Source: JAFMPW01 sp041743085 (GTDB taxonomy: Bacteria > Bacteroidota > Bacteroidia > Flavobacteriales > Flavobacteriaceae). From it: DNA of 64,000 bases. This document shows, in pieces, positions 43,462-53,451 of this stretch (positions are counted from its first letter, which is position 1; each line of letters opens with the position of its first letter). Location: assembly GCA_041743085.1 (NCBI GenBank), contig JBGTNL010000038.1:124001-188000 (forward strand), read 5' to 3'. The position numbers were made by a program, and so were the translations under genes. The notes under the pieces were generated by a model. It saw nothing but the letters and a program-made list of their open reading frames with translations. It searched no databases and was not told the origin of the DNA.

Positions 43462-46167
43462 ATGAAAAAGATTGCCTCAGTTTTACTCTTTGGTATCCTT
43501 TGTCCTGTCCTTATGTTTGGGCAGGGGGAAACATCCAATTGGTACTTTGGCCACGGAGCGGGAATACACTTTAATAACGATGGGAGTGTTACAGCTGTTG
43601 AAAAGAGTAAGATAAATACCTTTGAAGGCTGTGCTACCATTTCGGATGCCTTTGGAAATCTCCTTTTTTACACCGATGGGATTACGGTATACGATCGCTC
43701 CCATGAAATTATGGAAGGGGGAACAGATCTGTACGGGGATCCGTCCAGCACACAATCGGCGCTAATCGTCCCCAAACCCGAAGATCCAAATATCTTTTAT
43801 ATTTTCACGGTAGATACTGCCGTTTTTGAAGGCGATCCCGATGTTGGCCTTAACTATTCCGTGGTAGACATTACCTTAAATAATGGTAATGGGGCAGTGA
43901 TCCAGAAGAATACCAATCTTCTTGCCAAGTGTTCCGAAAAAATTGCCGCTGTTGTCAAAGACTGTTTTGACAAGTCCATTTGGGTGGTTACCCTGGCTTC
44001 GCAGACAGGGAGCACGGAAATTTTTAACACTTTTCATTCCTTTGAGATCAACACTTCAGGCGTAAATGCAAGCGCCACCAAAACGACCCTGGGCGGCCTT
44101 AGTATCCAGGATCCAAGGGGTTACCTGAAACTCTCCTCCGACGGCAAGAAACTCGTCAGCGCTAATGCTACCGCCGGACTATATCTCTATGATTTTGAAG
44201 CGGGTACCGGGCTCGTGTCAAATCAAAAAAAACTAAATATCCCAGGTGAAAACCAGGTTTCCTACGGGGTTGAATTTTCACCGAATAACCGGTTTTTATA
44301 TGCCCATGCTTCCAATGAAATACAGTCCAATGTGAGACCCTCGTCGTCTTTGGTCCAATACGATCTTTCGGTTCCCGATATTTCCGCCTCCGGGACACTT
44401 ATAGATAGCCTGCCTATTTTCAGGGGAGCTTTGCAATTGGGGGAAAATGGAAAAATATATAGAACGATCGCCAGGAGCTATACCTTGGGTACTCCGTACC
44501 TGGGGGTGATCAACAATCCCAATGAAGAGGGTACGGCTGCGGATTATCAACACGATGCAGTCTATCTTAACGGAAAAAATGGCACTCAGGGTCTGCCACC
44601 CTTTATTCAATCTTTTTTTGGCAAATCCGATCTCATCAAAAATGAGGATGGAACCACAAGCAGTACCCTGGCGCTTTGCATGGGAGAACCCTTTACCCTG
44701 GAAGCCGAAAGTATCCCCGGAGCTACATATTTCTGGGAAAAAGACGGGATACCTTTCAATGTCCCTTCATGGACCAGATACGAAGTATTGGTCTCTGATG
44801 TTGCCGATTCTGGCAGGTATAGTGTAGAAATTACATTGCCAGATCCTTTAAAGTGTCCCATTGTAGCGCAATCGCGCATTAAAGTGCTTCCCGTACCGGA
44901 TTCCAGCATAGCATTGACCCAGTGCGATATTGATCCCGGGGACTCTACCGATGGGATTACACTGGTGAATCTGGAAAAAGTTAATGATGATCCCGACATC
45001 GAATTTTTCTTTTACGAAAGTAAGCTGTCCCGTGATAATGACATACCCCTGACAGGTACCGACCAATATCAGAACACTCAGGCTTTTAATCAAACAATAT
45101 ACTACAAGGCGGTAAATATCCTTGGATGCACCAACTTTGGTGAAATTCAAATTCAGGTTGATCCGATCATTATTAGCCCCAGTCCATCCGGGCCTATTTA
45201 TATTTGTGATGAGAACCCTGCGGATGACGTACTCGAAGGTACTTTTGACCTGGAGCAGATTGCACAAAATTACAGTAGCCTTACAGTTAATTTTTACCTC
45301 ACCCTTGAGGATGTGGCTTTGGAGCAAAACGCTTTAAAGGGATCACTGAGCACATCATCTGCTATCATCTACGCAAAACTTGAGAATGCCGGCCAATGTC
45401 TGGGAGTGGAGACGGTTGAACTTATAGTAAACCCCTCTCCCGTTATAACAATGGCAACATCCTACCGGTTATGTACGGATGGTCCCGGCCGGCCAATTAC
45501 GGGGCCCGAAGGTTTTGATTCTTATCGCTGGTTCAAAATAGAGGGCAATGCCGATGAGCAAATTTCAGGGGATCGGTATGTTGTTTTTACAGAACTTGGA
45601 GACTACATTTTAGAAGCCGGTCTTATTTATGGTATAAACGGCGAAACTGCAATCTGTGAAAATAGTTTCGCTTTTAGCGTTATCCCCTCCAACAAAGCGA
45701 CAATTGATAATATTCTTATCAACGATTTTTCCCGGAATAATACAGTGCAAATTGAGGTTTCCGGAGACGGTTTATATGAATATTCGCTGGATGGCGCCAA
45801 CTATCAGGCGAGCAATTTGTTTGAAAATGTGGACCCTGGTTTCAGGACCGTATATGTAAAGGATGTGAAAGGGTGTGGTGTAACTGAAAAAGAAATAGCC
45901 GTACTGGGGTATCCTAAATTCTTTACTCCGAACGGAGATGGGTTTAATGATCATTGGCAGATAACGGGGGTTAGTGATCTTTTTCAACCGGATGCTTTTA
46001 TTTCTATTTACGACCGTTATGGTGCCTTTATAACGCAAATACGCCCGGATGATCGTGGATGGGACGGCGCTACCAACTCACAGTTGCTGCCTGCCTCCGA
46101 TTATTGGTTCAGGGTAAGTTTAAAGGATGGCCGGGAATTTAAAGGACATTTTACCTTAAAGCGATAG
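43462..46167 (+). CDS. T9SS type B sorting-domain protein with a propeller-like N-terminal region
   Basis: The 901-residue secreted protein has a Sec signal (LLFGILCPVLMFGQ). Residues about 25-380 look like a beta-propeller-type repeat region (GNLLFYTDGITVYDRSHEIM, NIFYIFTVDTAV, YLKLSSDGKKLVSAN, GVEFSPNNRFLYAH), then Ig-like modules follow to about 790. The C-terminus is the type B sorting domain: PKFFTPNGDGFNDHWQ, ISIYDRYGAFIT, DRGWDGATN, DYWFRVSLKDGREF. It should be exported across the outer membrane by T9SS and may stay at the surface. It is the first of four related genes. Confidence 0.9.
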   Translation: MKKIASVLLFGILCPVLMFGQGETSNWYFGHGAGIHFNNDGSVTAVEKSKINTFEGCATISDAFGNLLFYTDGITVYDRSHEIMEGGTDLYGDPSSTQSALIVPKPEDPNIFYIFTVDTAVFEGDPDVGLNYSVVDITLNNGNGAVIQKNTNLLAKCSEKIAAVVKDCFDKSIWVVTLASQTGSTEIFNTFHSFEINTSGVNASATKTTLGGLSIQDPRGYLKLSSDGKKLVSANATAGLYLYDFEAGTGLVSNQKKLNIPGENQVSYGVEFSPNNRFLYAHASNEIQSNVRPSSSLVQYDLSVPDISASGTLIDSLPIFRGALQLGENGKIYRTIARSYTLGTPYLGVINNPNEEGTAADYQHDAVYLNGKNGTQGLPPFIQSFFGKSDLIKNEDGTTSSTLALCMGEPFTLEAESIPGATYFWEKDGIPFNVPSWTRYEVLVSDVADSGRYSVEITLPDPLKCPIVAQSRIKVLPVPDSSIALTQCDIDPGDSTDGITLVNLEKVNDDPDIEFFFYESKLSRDNDIPLTGTDQYQNTQAFNQTIYYKAVNILGCTNFGEIQIQVDPIIISPSPSGPIYICDENPADDVLEGTFDLEQIAQNYSSLTVNFYLTLEDVALEQNALKGSLSTSSAIIYAKLENAGQCLGVETVELIVNPSPVITMATSYRLCTDGPGRPITGPEGFDSYRWFKIEGNADEQISGDRYVVFTELGDYILEAGLIYGINGETAICENSFAFSVIPSNKATIDNILINDFSRNNTVQIEVSGDGLYEYSLDGANYQASNLFENVDPGFRTVYVKDVKGCGVTEKEIAVLGYPKFFTPNGDGFNDHWQITGVSDLFQPDAFISIYDRYGAFITQIRPDDRGWDGATNSQLLPASDYWFRVSLKDGREFKGHFTLKR

Positions 46168-46171
46168 TATA

Positions 46172-46468
46172 CTAAATCACTCTATGGATTGAAAATCCAT
46201 GCCTGTCCGTCCTATGGCGGAGGTTTGGATACGCAATGAAATCGCCCGCCCTGAACGCCAGCCCGACAAGTCATTCTGGCGGGGCACGGGCAGGCTTTGG
46301 TTAAATGTTAATCGTTAATAGTTGATATCATCCGGTTAACGGTTAACCAATAACTATTAACCTATTCGAAAAAAGTTTTTAGCCCCGAACCGTCGGGGGG
46401 AAGTCTTGCACTAAAGTGCATACGTGCCTGCGGCAGGCAGGGTTTCAACTAACGATTGAGACCAATGA
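46172..46468 (+). repeat. Family B palindromic repeat, copy B1
   Basis: The repeat begins CTAAATCACTCTATGGATTG, then ATCCATGCCTGTCCGTCCTA and TGGCGGAGG, and ends GCACTAAAGTGCATACG, TGCCTGCGGCAGGCAGGG and TTTCAACTAACGATTGAGAC followed by CAATGA. Both ends match B2 at 57379-57634, while the middle differs. It starts 4 bp after the stop of the preceding gene and fills most of the 343-bp gap. There is no gene inside. Confidence 0.8.
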
Positions 46469-46510
46469 ATGGCTATATAGCAATTATAGGTAATAGAAAA
46501 TGCTAAACGG

Positions 46511-48247
46511 ATGCAAAAAAGATTGTTACAGCTCGTACTTGTATTTTCCGGGGTTGCCTCAATGGGACAGGAATGTCCGGTACTCACTAATCCGGTCAAC
46601 GGGGCCGTTAATGTCCCTGTAGACGCAGAAATCACATGGACGGATGCGGACGAAAGTGTCCCCGGATATATCATTTCCATAGGAACCACTCCCGGCGGTA
46701 CCGATATTGTGGATCAACGCTCCGTAGGTAGGGCAAACGCCTACAGACCTCCCCTGGGACTTCCGGATAACACGCTGATTTATGTAACCCTGACACTTTT
46801 CTTCTTTGACCAGCCCAATATCATTTGTTCCAGTGAATCATTTACGACAGAAGACGTAATTACAGAACCGGAATGTACATCCCTGCGTAATCCCGTGGAC
46901 GGGGCAACCAATGTAAATATCGGAACCAATATCGCCTGGAATTATGCTCCTTCGGCCACAGGATACCAATTATCTCTTGGTACAACTCCTGGGGGGACCG
47001 ATATATTAAACAACCAGAATCTTGGGAACACCCTCACGTATACGCCCCCTGCCGATCTGCCCCCCAACACCCAGATTTATACACAGGTAATTCCCTACAA
47101 TGAAAATGGAGCCCCGATGGATTGTCAGGAGGAGAGCTTTACCACCGGGATCTCCGCAACCCTTCCCGGTTGCACCAGCCTCGTAACACCGGCTAATGGG
47201 GCCATAAATGTACCCCTGACCCCCTTTCTGGAGTGGGTGGAAGTACCCGAGGCTACCGGCTATAGGGTCACCATAGGTAGTTCGCCATTTTCCGCAGAAA
47301 TTCTTGATAATGCCATCTTCCCCACTAATTCGACTTTCGTGATCGACTTTGAACCCAATAGAACATTTTTTATTTTAATTGTTCCCTTTAATAACGCGGG
47401 TGATGCCATAGCCTGTGTGCAGGAATCCTTTTCCACTATCCTGGGTTGCGGACCGTTCATTGATGCAGTAACAGGTGAGTTGGTTACCCTGAACCCGGCA
47501 ATAAACTTTCCGGATACGGTTTCCTTTTGCCAGAATGAGTCCCCATTTACGATCTCTACTTCCGACGCAGCGGATGGCTTTAGATGGTTCAAAGTGGACG
47601 AATTCGGCAATGAAACGTTGTTATCCGAAACTGCCGAAGTTGCTTTAACCGAAAATGGCGATTACCGGTACGAGGCCTATAACCTTGCCTCTCAATCAGG
47701 CAATGCCATAGAGTGCCCCTCTACAAAGATGTTTAGCGTAGTTTCTTCGGAATTACCTGCGATTACTTCCGTAGATGTTACGGGGCAGGCCGATGGGATC
47801 CGAATTGCCGTGCAGGTTGCCGGCATAGGAGATTATGAATATAGTCTGGACAACAGGGATGGTCCCTATCAGGATGACGCTGTTTTTAATAATATTCCCG
47901 TTGGTTCACATACGGTTTATGTAAGGGACAAAAATGGCTGTGGAATTGCTGAAAGAGGGATTGAACAGGATTTCACCCTGGAAGGTTTCCCCAAATTCTT
48001 TACTCCAAATGGTGATGGAGTTAATGATTTCTGGCAATTTATCCCGCCACCCGTGACAGGGGAAAATAAGCTTGCGTTCATACACATTTTTGACAGGTTC
48101 GGAAGGCTATTGGCACAAATAGACCCTATTTCCATTGGCTGGGACGGAAATTATAATGGGCAGCCATTGCCTTCATCAGATTATTGGTTTAAGGCAAGAG
48201 ACGATTCAAATAATGAAATAAGCGGGCATTTTGCCCTAAAACGATAG
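46511..48247 (+). CDS. T9SS type B sorting-domain protein with three fibronectin/Ig-like modules
   Basis: The 578-residue protein has a Sec signal ending near GVASMGQ. Three modules of about 95 residues follow (about 20-115, 116-212 and 213-305). Each starts with CPxLTNPVNGAVNVPVDA or CTSLRNPVDGATNVNIGT type sequence and has a GYxISIGTTPGGTDI strand. A Cys-rich linker region (CGPFIDAVTGELV), SLDNRDGPYQDDAVFNNIP and the sorting domain FPKFFTPNGDGVNDFWQF...GWDGNYNGQPLPSSDYWFKA complete it. No enzyme domain is seen, so it is likely an adhesin-like or structural surface protein. Confidence 0.9.
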   Translation: MQKRLLQLVLVFSGVASMGQECPVLTNPVNGAVNVPVDAEITWTDADESVPGYIISIGTTPGGTDIVDQRSVGRANAYRPPLGLPDNTLIYVTLTLFFFDQPNIICSSESFTTEDVITEPECTSLRNPVDGATNVNIGTNIAWNYAPSATGYQLSLGTTPGGTDILNNQNLGNTLTYTPPADLPPNTQIYTQVIPYNENGAPMDCQEESFTTGISATLPGCTSLVTPANGAINVPLTPFLEWVEVPEATGYRVTIGSSPFSAEILDNAIFPTNSTFVIDFEPNRTFFILIVPFNNAGDAIACVQESFSTILGCGPFIDAVTGELVTLNPAINFPDTVSFCQNESPFTISTSDAADGFRWFKVDEFGNETLLSETAEVALTENGDYRYEAYNLASQSGNAIECPSTKMFSVVSSELPAITSVDVTGQADGIRIAVQVAGIGDYEYSLDNRDGPYQDDAVFNNIPVGSHTVYVRDKNGCGIAERGIEQDFTLEGFPKFFTPNGDGVNDFWQFIPPPVTGENKLAFIHIFDRFGRLLAQIDPISIGWDGNYNGQPLPSSDYWFKARDDSNNEISGHFALKR

Positions 48248-48275
48248 GCAACACGGCAAAGACATTATAAAGCAC

Positions 48276-49727
48276 ATGAAAAGAAAGGCGCTATATTTAA
48301 TTTTTCCCCTCTGCTTTTTTATTGCGAAAGGACAGGATTGCCCTATTCTTACCTATCCCTCTAACGGTTCAGTAGGTATACCGGTTGATGCCACCATTAC
48401 ATGGCCCGCGGTTGACGGAATTATCGGCTATCTGATTTCCCTGGGTACTACCCCGGGTGCAGGCGATATCCTGAACAGGAGATCTGCCGGACTCACAAAT
48501 TCATATACTCCTGAAGTCGGATTGCCCGAGAATACCCTCATATATGTGACCATCAGTCTCTTTATCGGTGACCAGCCCCTTAAGATATGTCCGGGAGAAA
48601 CATTTATGACGGAAGATGTAACTACGCCTCCCTCCTGCAGCAACCTAAGCAAACCCATAAACAATGAATCCAATGTTAATGTAGCCACCGAAATCGCCTG
48701 GAATTATGCCCCAAGGGCAACAGGCTATAGAATTTCTATGGGATCTTCACCCGGGGGATCGGATATTTTAGACGATATGGATGTTGGTAACGTTTTGGTC
48801 TTTAATCCTACGGGCAGTTTTCCACAAGACACGACCGTTTATGTCCGGATAACTCCCTACAACGAAAACGGCGACGCCTCCGGTTGCATAGAAGAAAGTT
48901 TTACAACGGGTGCCGGGGTCTTTAACTGCGGCCCTTTCAGGGATCCGGTAAGTGGACAAATGATCAATTTACGACCTGTGGTCGACTTTCCGAATATTCT
49001 TGGACTTTGTCAAAACAATATCCCGGCGCAGTTTACCAGCACGGATGAAGCGCATGGCTTTCGTTGGTTTAAAATTAATGAAGACGGGTCAGAATCCTTG
49101 CTATCAACGAACCGGGAAGTTTCCATTTCAGCTTTTGGTACGTATCGTTATGAGGCCTTTAATATCATTGAAGAACTGGGAAACACTATTGAATGCGTCA
49201 GTGCTGTTGAATTCTCGGCTGTTTTTTCGGACATACCCCATATTACGGCCATCAATGCGTCAAGGCTGGCCGGGGGGCTGCAAATTGAAATCCTGGCGGA
49301 TGGCATAGGCAGTTTCGAATATGCGCTGGACAACAGGGCAGGGCCCTACCAGGACAGTAATGTTTTCTCCGATGTTCCTTCGGGAGAGCACCGGGTTTTT
49401 GTGAGGGATAAGAACGGATGCGGTATCGCGGAAGGGCTAGTGGAAAGGGAATTGACCGTTGATGATTTCCCCAAATTTTTTACGCCTAACGGAGACGGGA
49501 TCAATGATTTCTGGCAACTGCAACCTTCTAAGGAAGGTAGGCGCATTCAATTGGAATACCTTCAGGTTTTTAATCGCTACGGCATTCTTTTGGCCCAGGT
49601 AACGCAATCTTCCCCCGGCTGGGACGGGAATTTTAATGGCCGGCCCCTTCCTTCGTCTGTATACTGGTTCAAAGCGGCCGATAATTATAAGAACATTATC
49701 AGGGGATATTTTTTATTAAAGCGGTAG
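48276..49727 (+). CDS. T9SS type B sorting-domain protein with two modules
   Basis: The 483-residue paralogue of the preceding gene starts 28 bp after it. The signal is LIFPLCFFIAKGQ. Only two fibronectin/Ig-like modules are present (about 20-115 and 116-212), ending in a shared CGPFRDPVSGQMINLRP linker, FEYALDNRAGPYQDSNVFSD and sorting domain FPKFFTPNGDGINDFWQL...GWDGNFNGRPLPSSVYWFKA. The loss of one module relative to the first paralogue suggests repeat-unit change by recombination. Confidence 0.9.
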   Translation: MKRKALYLIFPLCFFIAKGQDCPILTYPSNGSVGIPVDATITWPAVDGIIGYLISLGTTPGAGDILNRRSAGLTNSYTPEVGLPENTLIYVTISLFIGDQPLKICPGETFMTEDVTTPPSCSNLSKPINNESNVNVATEIAWNYAPRATGYRISMGSSPGGSDILDDMDVGNVLVFNPTGSFPQDTTVYVRITPYNENGDASGCIEESFTTGAGVFNCGPFRDPVSGQMINLRPVVDFPNILGLCQNNIPAQFTSTDEAHGFRWFKINEDGSESLLSTNREVSISAFGTYRYEAFNIIEELGNTIECVSAVEFSAVFSDIPHITAINASRLAGGLQIEILADGIGSFEYALDNRAGPYQDSNVFSDVPSGEHRVFVRDKNGCGIAEGLVERELTVDDFPKFFTPNGDGINDFWQLQPSKEGRRIQLEYLQVFNRYGILLAQVTQSSPGWDGNFNGRPLPSSVYWFKAADNYKNIIRGYFLLKR

Positions 49728-49763
49728 ACCTTGTGTAGCTTGATTTGGGTGATCATACCAGCT

Positions 49764-51215
49764 ATGGTAAAAAAATCATTAAATATCGTATTTCTGTTGA
49801 CCGGGCTAACAGCCTTGGGCCAGGAGTGTCCGGAGATAAGCTTTCCACAGGACGGTTCCACGGAAATCCCCGTAGACGCCACAATTACATGGCCGGCGGT
49901 GGACGGTATAAACGGCTACCTGATTTCTTTGGGAACCATGCCTGACGGGACAGACATCGTAAACAGCCGCTCCATCGGCCAGAATAATTTCTACAAACCG
50001 CCTGTGGGCTTACCCGAGAATACAGCTATTTATGCCCGCTTAAGTCTTGTACAATTCGATGGGCCTCCGATTGCATGTCCGGAAATTACATTTAGAACTA
50101 CGGATGTCACCACCCCACCGCCATGCACGATTTTAGTTGCTCCGGACAACGATGCGTTCAATGTAACTGTAGTAACGGATATCACCTGGCAATACGCTGC
50201 AACCGCTACCAGTTATCGGTTGTGTATCGGGACCGTTCCCGGGGGTGTGGACATTCTGGATAACCTGGATGTGGGCAACGTGCTGGCCTATGAACCGCCC
50301 GAGGACCTCCCACAAGGCATGCGAATTTATGTGCAGATTAAACCCTCAAATGAAAATGGTGAAATTACCACCTGTCCTGAGGAAAGTTTTTTCACAGGTC
50401 CGGAAGTAGATCATTGCCAACCCATTGTAGACGAGACGACGGGGGAAACCATGTCCCTAAGACCGGAAATTGAATTTCCGGATCAGGTGGGGATATGTAG
50501 CAGTGATCTGCCCTACATCCTTACTTCCCAGGATACGGCGGACGGCTTTCGGTGGTACAGAACAAATTCAGGTAGTCCTGAAACATTACTCTCAGAGCAT
50601 CGGGACGTACCGATTACCGGGACCGGGCGATACAGGTACGAAGCCTACAATACCATAATCGTAGATGGCGGAACCCTGGAATGTACTGATTCCAAATTGT
50701 TTACCGTAGTGGTATCGGAAATAGCAACAATAAACGCAATTAACATTACAAATGTCCCGGGAGGCCGCCAAATTGCAGTAATTGCAAGTGGTTTCGGGGA
50801 CTACGAGTACGCCCTGGACAATCCGGAAGGTCCTTATCAAGACGATCCTTTTTTTGACAATGTACGTGCCGGGTCCCACACCGCGTACGTCAGGGACAAA
50901 AATGGTTGCGGTACTGTTGAAAGAACGGTGGACAGGGATCTGACCTCAGAAGATTTTCCTAATTTCTTCACTCCTAACGGAGACGGAATTAATGATTTCT
51001 GGCAGTTTATACCTCCCCCTGAAAATTTTGAAACGCTCCTGGAGACCATTTTCATTTTTGACCGTTATGGTAGTTTGTTGGTCCAGCTAAATCCCCGATC
51101 TCAGGGTTGGGACGGTAAATTCAATGGCAAATCCCTGCCATCTTCAGACTATTGGTTCAAGGCCTCCTCAACGAACGGACAGGAGATAAAGGGGCATTTT
51201 TCCCTTAAAAGATAG
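49764..51215 (+). CDS. T9SS type B sorting-domain protein with two modules
   Basis: The ATG at 49764 (MVKKSLNIVFLLTGLTALGQ) gives a proper signal peptide; an upstream ATG at 49731 would put 11 extra residues ahead of it. The 483-residue product has two modules, a linker (CQPIVDETTGETMSLRP), YEYALDNPEGPYQDDPFFDNV and the sorting domain FPNFFTPNGDGINDFWQF...GWDGKFNGKSLPSSDYWFKA. It starts 36 bp after the preceding paralogue. With no terminator seen between them, the last three paralogues probably form one transcript. Confidence 0.9.
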   Translation: MVKKSLNIVFLLTGLTALGQECPEISFPQDGSTEIPVDATITWPAVDGINGYLISLGTMPDGTDIVNSRSIGQNNFYKPPVGLPENTAIYARLSLVQFDGPPIACPEITFRTTDVTTPPPCTILVAPDNDAFNVTVVTDITWQYAATATSYRLCIGTVPGGVDILDNLDVGNVLAYEPPEDLPQGMRIYVQIKPSNENGEITTCPEESFFTGPEVDHCQPIVDETTGETMSLRPEIEFPDQVGICSSDLPYILTSQDTADGFRWYRTNSGSPETLLSEHRDVPITGTGRYRYEAYNTIIVDGGTLECTDSKLFTVVVSEIATINAINITNVPGGRQIAVIASGFGDYEYALDNPEGPYQDDPFFDNVRAGSHTAYVRDKNGCGTVERTVDRDLTSEDFPNFFTPNGDGINDFWQFIPPPENFETLLETIFIFDRYGSLLVQLNPRSQGWDGKFNGKSLPSSDYWFKASSTNGQEIKGHFSLKR

Positions 51216-51266
51216 CTTCAAATTATTTACTTCCGGCCGAGAGAGTTGGAAACCGTAGGGCTTTTG

Positions 51267-51274
51267 TATTTTTG
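51267..51274 (+). promoter_or_regulatory. Bacteroidota -7 box for uvrB
   Basis: TATTTTTG matches TAnnTTTG exactly, with TTGG at 51246-51249 as a possible -33 at 17-bp spacing. The leader to the uvrB ATG would be about 55 nt. Confidence 0.5.
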
Positions 51275-51334
51275 AGGGTTGAAAAAGCACAGGGAAAGTA
51301 ATTGCCCGGAGCGTCGGGATCAATATGAAAACAC

Positions 51335-53323
51335 ATGGGATTTAAGGTAGTTTCAGCATTCAAACCCACAGGGGATCAGCCCGAGGCCATCAGGCAATTG
51401 GTTACCGGTATCACTTCAGGGGATCCCTATCAGACACTTTTAGGCGTCACTGGTTCCGGTAAAACATTTACCGTGGCGAATGTTATTGAAGAGGTACAAC
51501 GCCCGACATTGGTTTTGGCACATAACAAAACTTTAGCCGCTCAGCTCTATTCGGAATTCAAGCAGTTTTTTCCAGAGAATGCGGTGGAATATTTTGTGTC
51601 CTATTACGATTACTATCAGCCGGAGGCTTATATCCCCACCAGCGGATTGTATATTGAAAAAGATCTCTCCATCAATGAGGATATTGAAAAACTTCGCCTT
51701 AGCGCCACCTCCTCCCTTTTATCCGGACGGAGGGACGTTCTGGTGGTAGCTTCGGTTTCCTGCCTGTATGGAATTGGCAATCCGGTGGAATTTCAAAAAA
51801 ATGTGATCTCCATTCAAAAGGATCAAGTAATCTCACGTACAAAATTTTTGCATCAATTGGTGCAAAGCCTTTATTCGCGGACCACTGCTGATTTCAGAAA
51901 TGGTAATTTCAGGGTTAAGGGCGATGTTGTGGATGTATTCCCCAGCTATGCGGATCATGCCTTTAGAATTCATTTTTTCGGTGATGAAATTGAGGAGATA
52001 GAGGCTTTTGATCCGTATAAGAATACCCTACTGGAAGTGTATGAAAATTTAAATATTTATCCGGCAAACATGTTTGTAACCTCGCCGGATGTGCTTCAAA
52101 ACGCAATTCATTTGATCCAACACGACCTTGTGAATCAGGTCAACTACTTTAAGGAAATTGGAAAGCCCCTGGAGGCAAAGCGACTTGAGGAGCGCACAAA
52201 TTTTGACCTGGAAATGATCCGGGAATTGGGCTATTGCTCGGGCATTGAGAATTATTCAAGGTATCTGGATGGAAGGGAACCGGGAACCCGGCCTTTCTGC
52301 CTGTTGGATTATTTTCCCCGGGATTATTTGATGGTGGTCGATGAAAGCCATGTAACTATCCCGCAAGTGCACGCCATGTACGGCGGGGACCGGTCCCGGA
52401 AAGAAAATCTTGTGGATTATGGATTCCGGCTACCCGCTGCTATGGACAACCGGCCTTTAAAATTTGAAGAGTTTGAAGCCTTGCAGAACCATGTGATCTG
52501 TGTGAGCGCCACCCCGGCGGATTACGAATTGCAACTTAGTCAGGGTATATATGTGGAACAGGTGATACGGCCTACAGGACTTCTTGATCCTGAAATAGAG
52601 GTCCGTCCGAGTATGAATCAGATCGATGACCTGGTTGAAGAGATACACCAAAGGGTGGAAAGAGATGAGCGTACGCTTGTAACCACCCTTACAAAGCGAA
52701 TGGCAGAAGAACTTGCCAAATATTTGGCCAGGATAAACGTAAGATGCCGGTATATTCACAGTGATGTCGATACTTTGGAGCGGGTGGAAATAATGCAGGA
52801 TCTGCGCAAGGGCATTTTTGATGTATTGATAGGTGTAAACCTGCTTAGGGAAGGGCTGGACCTTCCCGAGGTTTCGTTGGTTGCGATCTTGGATGCGGAC
52901 AAGGAAGGTTTTCTGAGAAGCAACCGTTCCCTTACCCAAACCGTGGGAAGGGCCGCAAGACATTTGAGGGGAAAAGCGATTATGTATGCCGACAAAGTCA
53001 CGGTAAGTATGCAAAAAACCATTGATGAAACAAATTACAGAAGAGAAAAACAGCAAAATTATAACCATCAGAATAATATTATTCCGACCGCATTGAATAA
53101 AAGTTTGGACAATGCCCTGTCCAAAAATTCTGTCTCTACATATCACTTTGAAAAGGAGGAAATGAGGGCCGCTGAACCCGACCTGAAATACCTCACAATG
53201 GACCAAAAAGAAAAGCTGATCAGGGATAAAAGAAAGGCGATGGAAAAGGCCGCGAAAGAGTTGGATTTTATGCAAGCCGCAAAGTTGAGGGACGAAATAA
53301 AAATGCTGCAAAATCAGGAATGA
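51335..53323 (+). CDS. uvrB: Excinuclease ABC subunit B
   Basis: The 662-residue DNA-repair helicase-like subunit is full length. It shows Walker A GVTGSGKT (37-44), the YDYYQPEAYIP beta-hairpin region, the DEAD-like VVDESHVTIPQ, VSATPADYEL, LREGLDLPEVSLVAILDADKEGF, QTVGRAARH and a C-terminal UVR motif (MEKAAKELDFMQAAKLRDEI). It loads onto damaged DNA with UvrA and positions UvrC. Neither partner gene is in the window. Confidence 0.97.
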   Translation: MGFKVVSAFKPTGDQPEAIRQLVTGITSGDPYQTLLGVTGSGKTFTVANVIEEVQRPTLVLAHNKTLAAQLYSEFKQFFPENAVEYFVSYYDYYQPEAYIPTSGLYIEKDLSINEDIEKLRLSATSSLLSGRRDVLVVASVSCLYGIGNPVEFQKNVISIQKDQVISRTKFLHQLVQSLYSRTTADFRNGNFRVKGDVVDVFPSYADHAFRIHFFGDEIEEIEAFDPYKNTLLEVYENLNIYPANMFVTSPDVLQNAIHLIQHDLVNQVNYFKEIGKPLEAKRLEERTNFDLEMIRELGYCSGIENYSRYLDGREPGTRPFCLLDYFPRDYLMVVDESHVTIPQVHAMYGGDRSRKENLVDYGFRLPAAMDNRPLKFEEFEALQNHVICVSATPADYELQLSQGIYVEQVIRPTGLLDPEIEVRPSMNQIDDLVEEIHQRVERDERTLVTTLTKRMAEELAKYLARINVRCRYIHSDVDTLERVEIMQDLRKGIFDVLIGVNLLREGLDLPEVSLVAILDADKEGFLRSNRSLTQTVGRAARHLRGKAIMYADKVTVSMQKTIDETNYRREKQQNYNHQNNIIPTALNKSLDNALSKNSVSTYHFEKEEMRAAEPDLKYLTMDQKEKLIRDKRKAMEKAAKELDFMQAAKLRDEIKMLQNQE

Positions 53324-53451
53324 TCGCATGTATTTCTCTCAAATCTGCACGAAATGTTCAAAAACTACTATATTATAAAGTATAAGTTAATATCAATATA
53401 ATTAAAGCGCTGGATAATAACAATATATAATATTTTTTTAGATAAGTCTAA

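Noticed and set aside
46411..46689. Open frame reading SLVETLPAAG on the minus strand at the B1 repeat, seen again at B2
   Set aside because: It is a translation of the family B repeat and the start of the next gene in antisense. It recurs because the repeat recurs, not because of a gene family.
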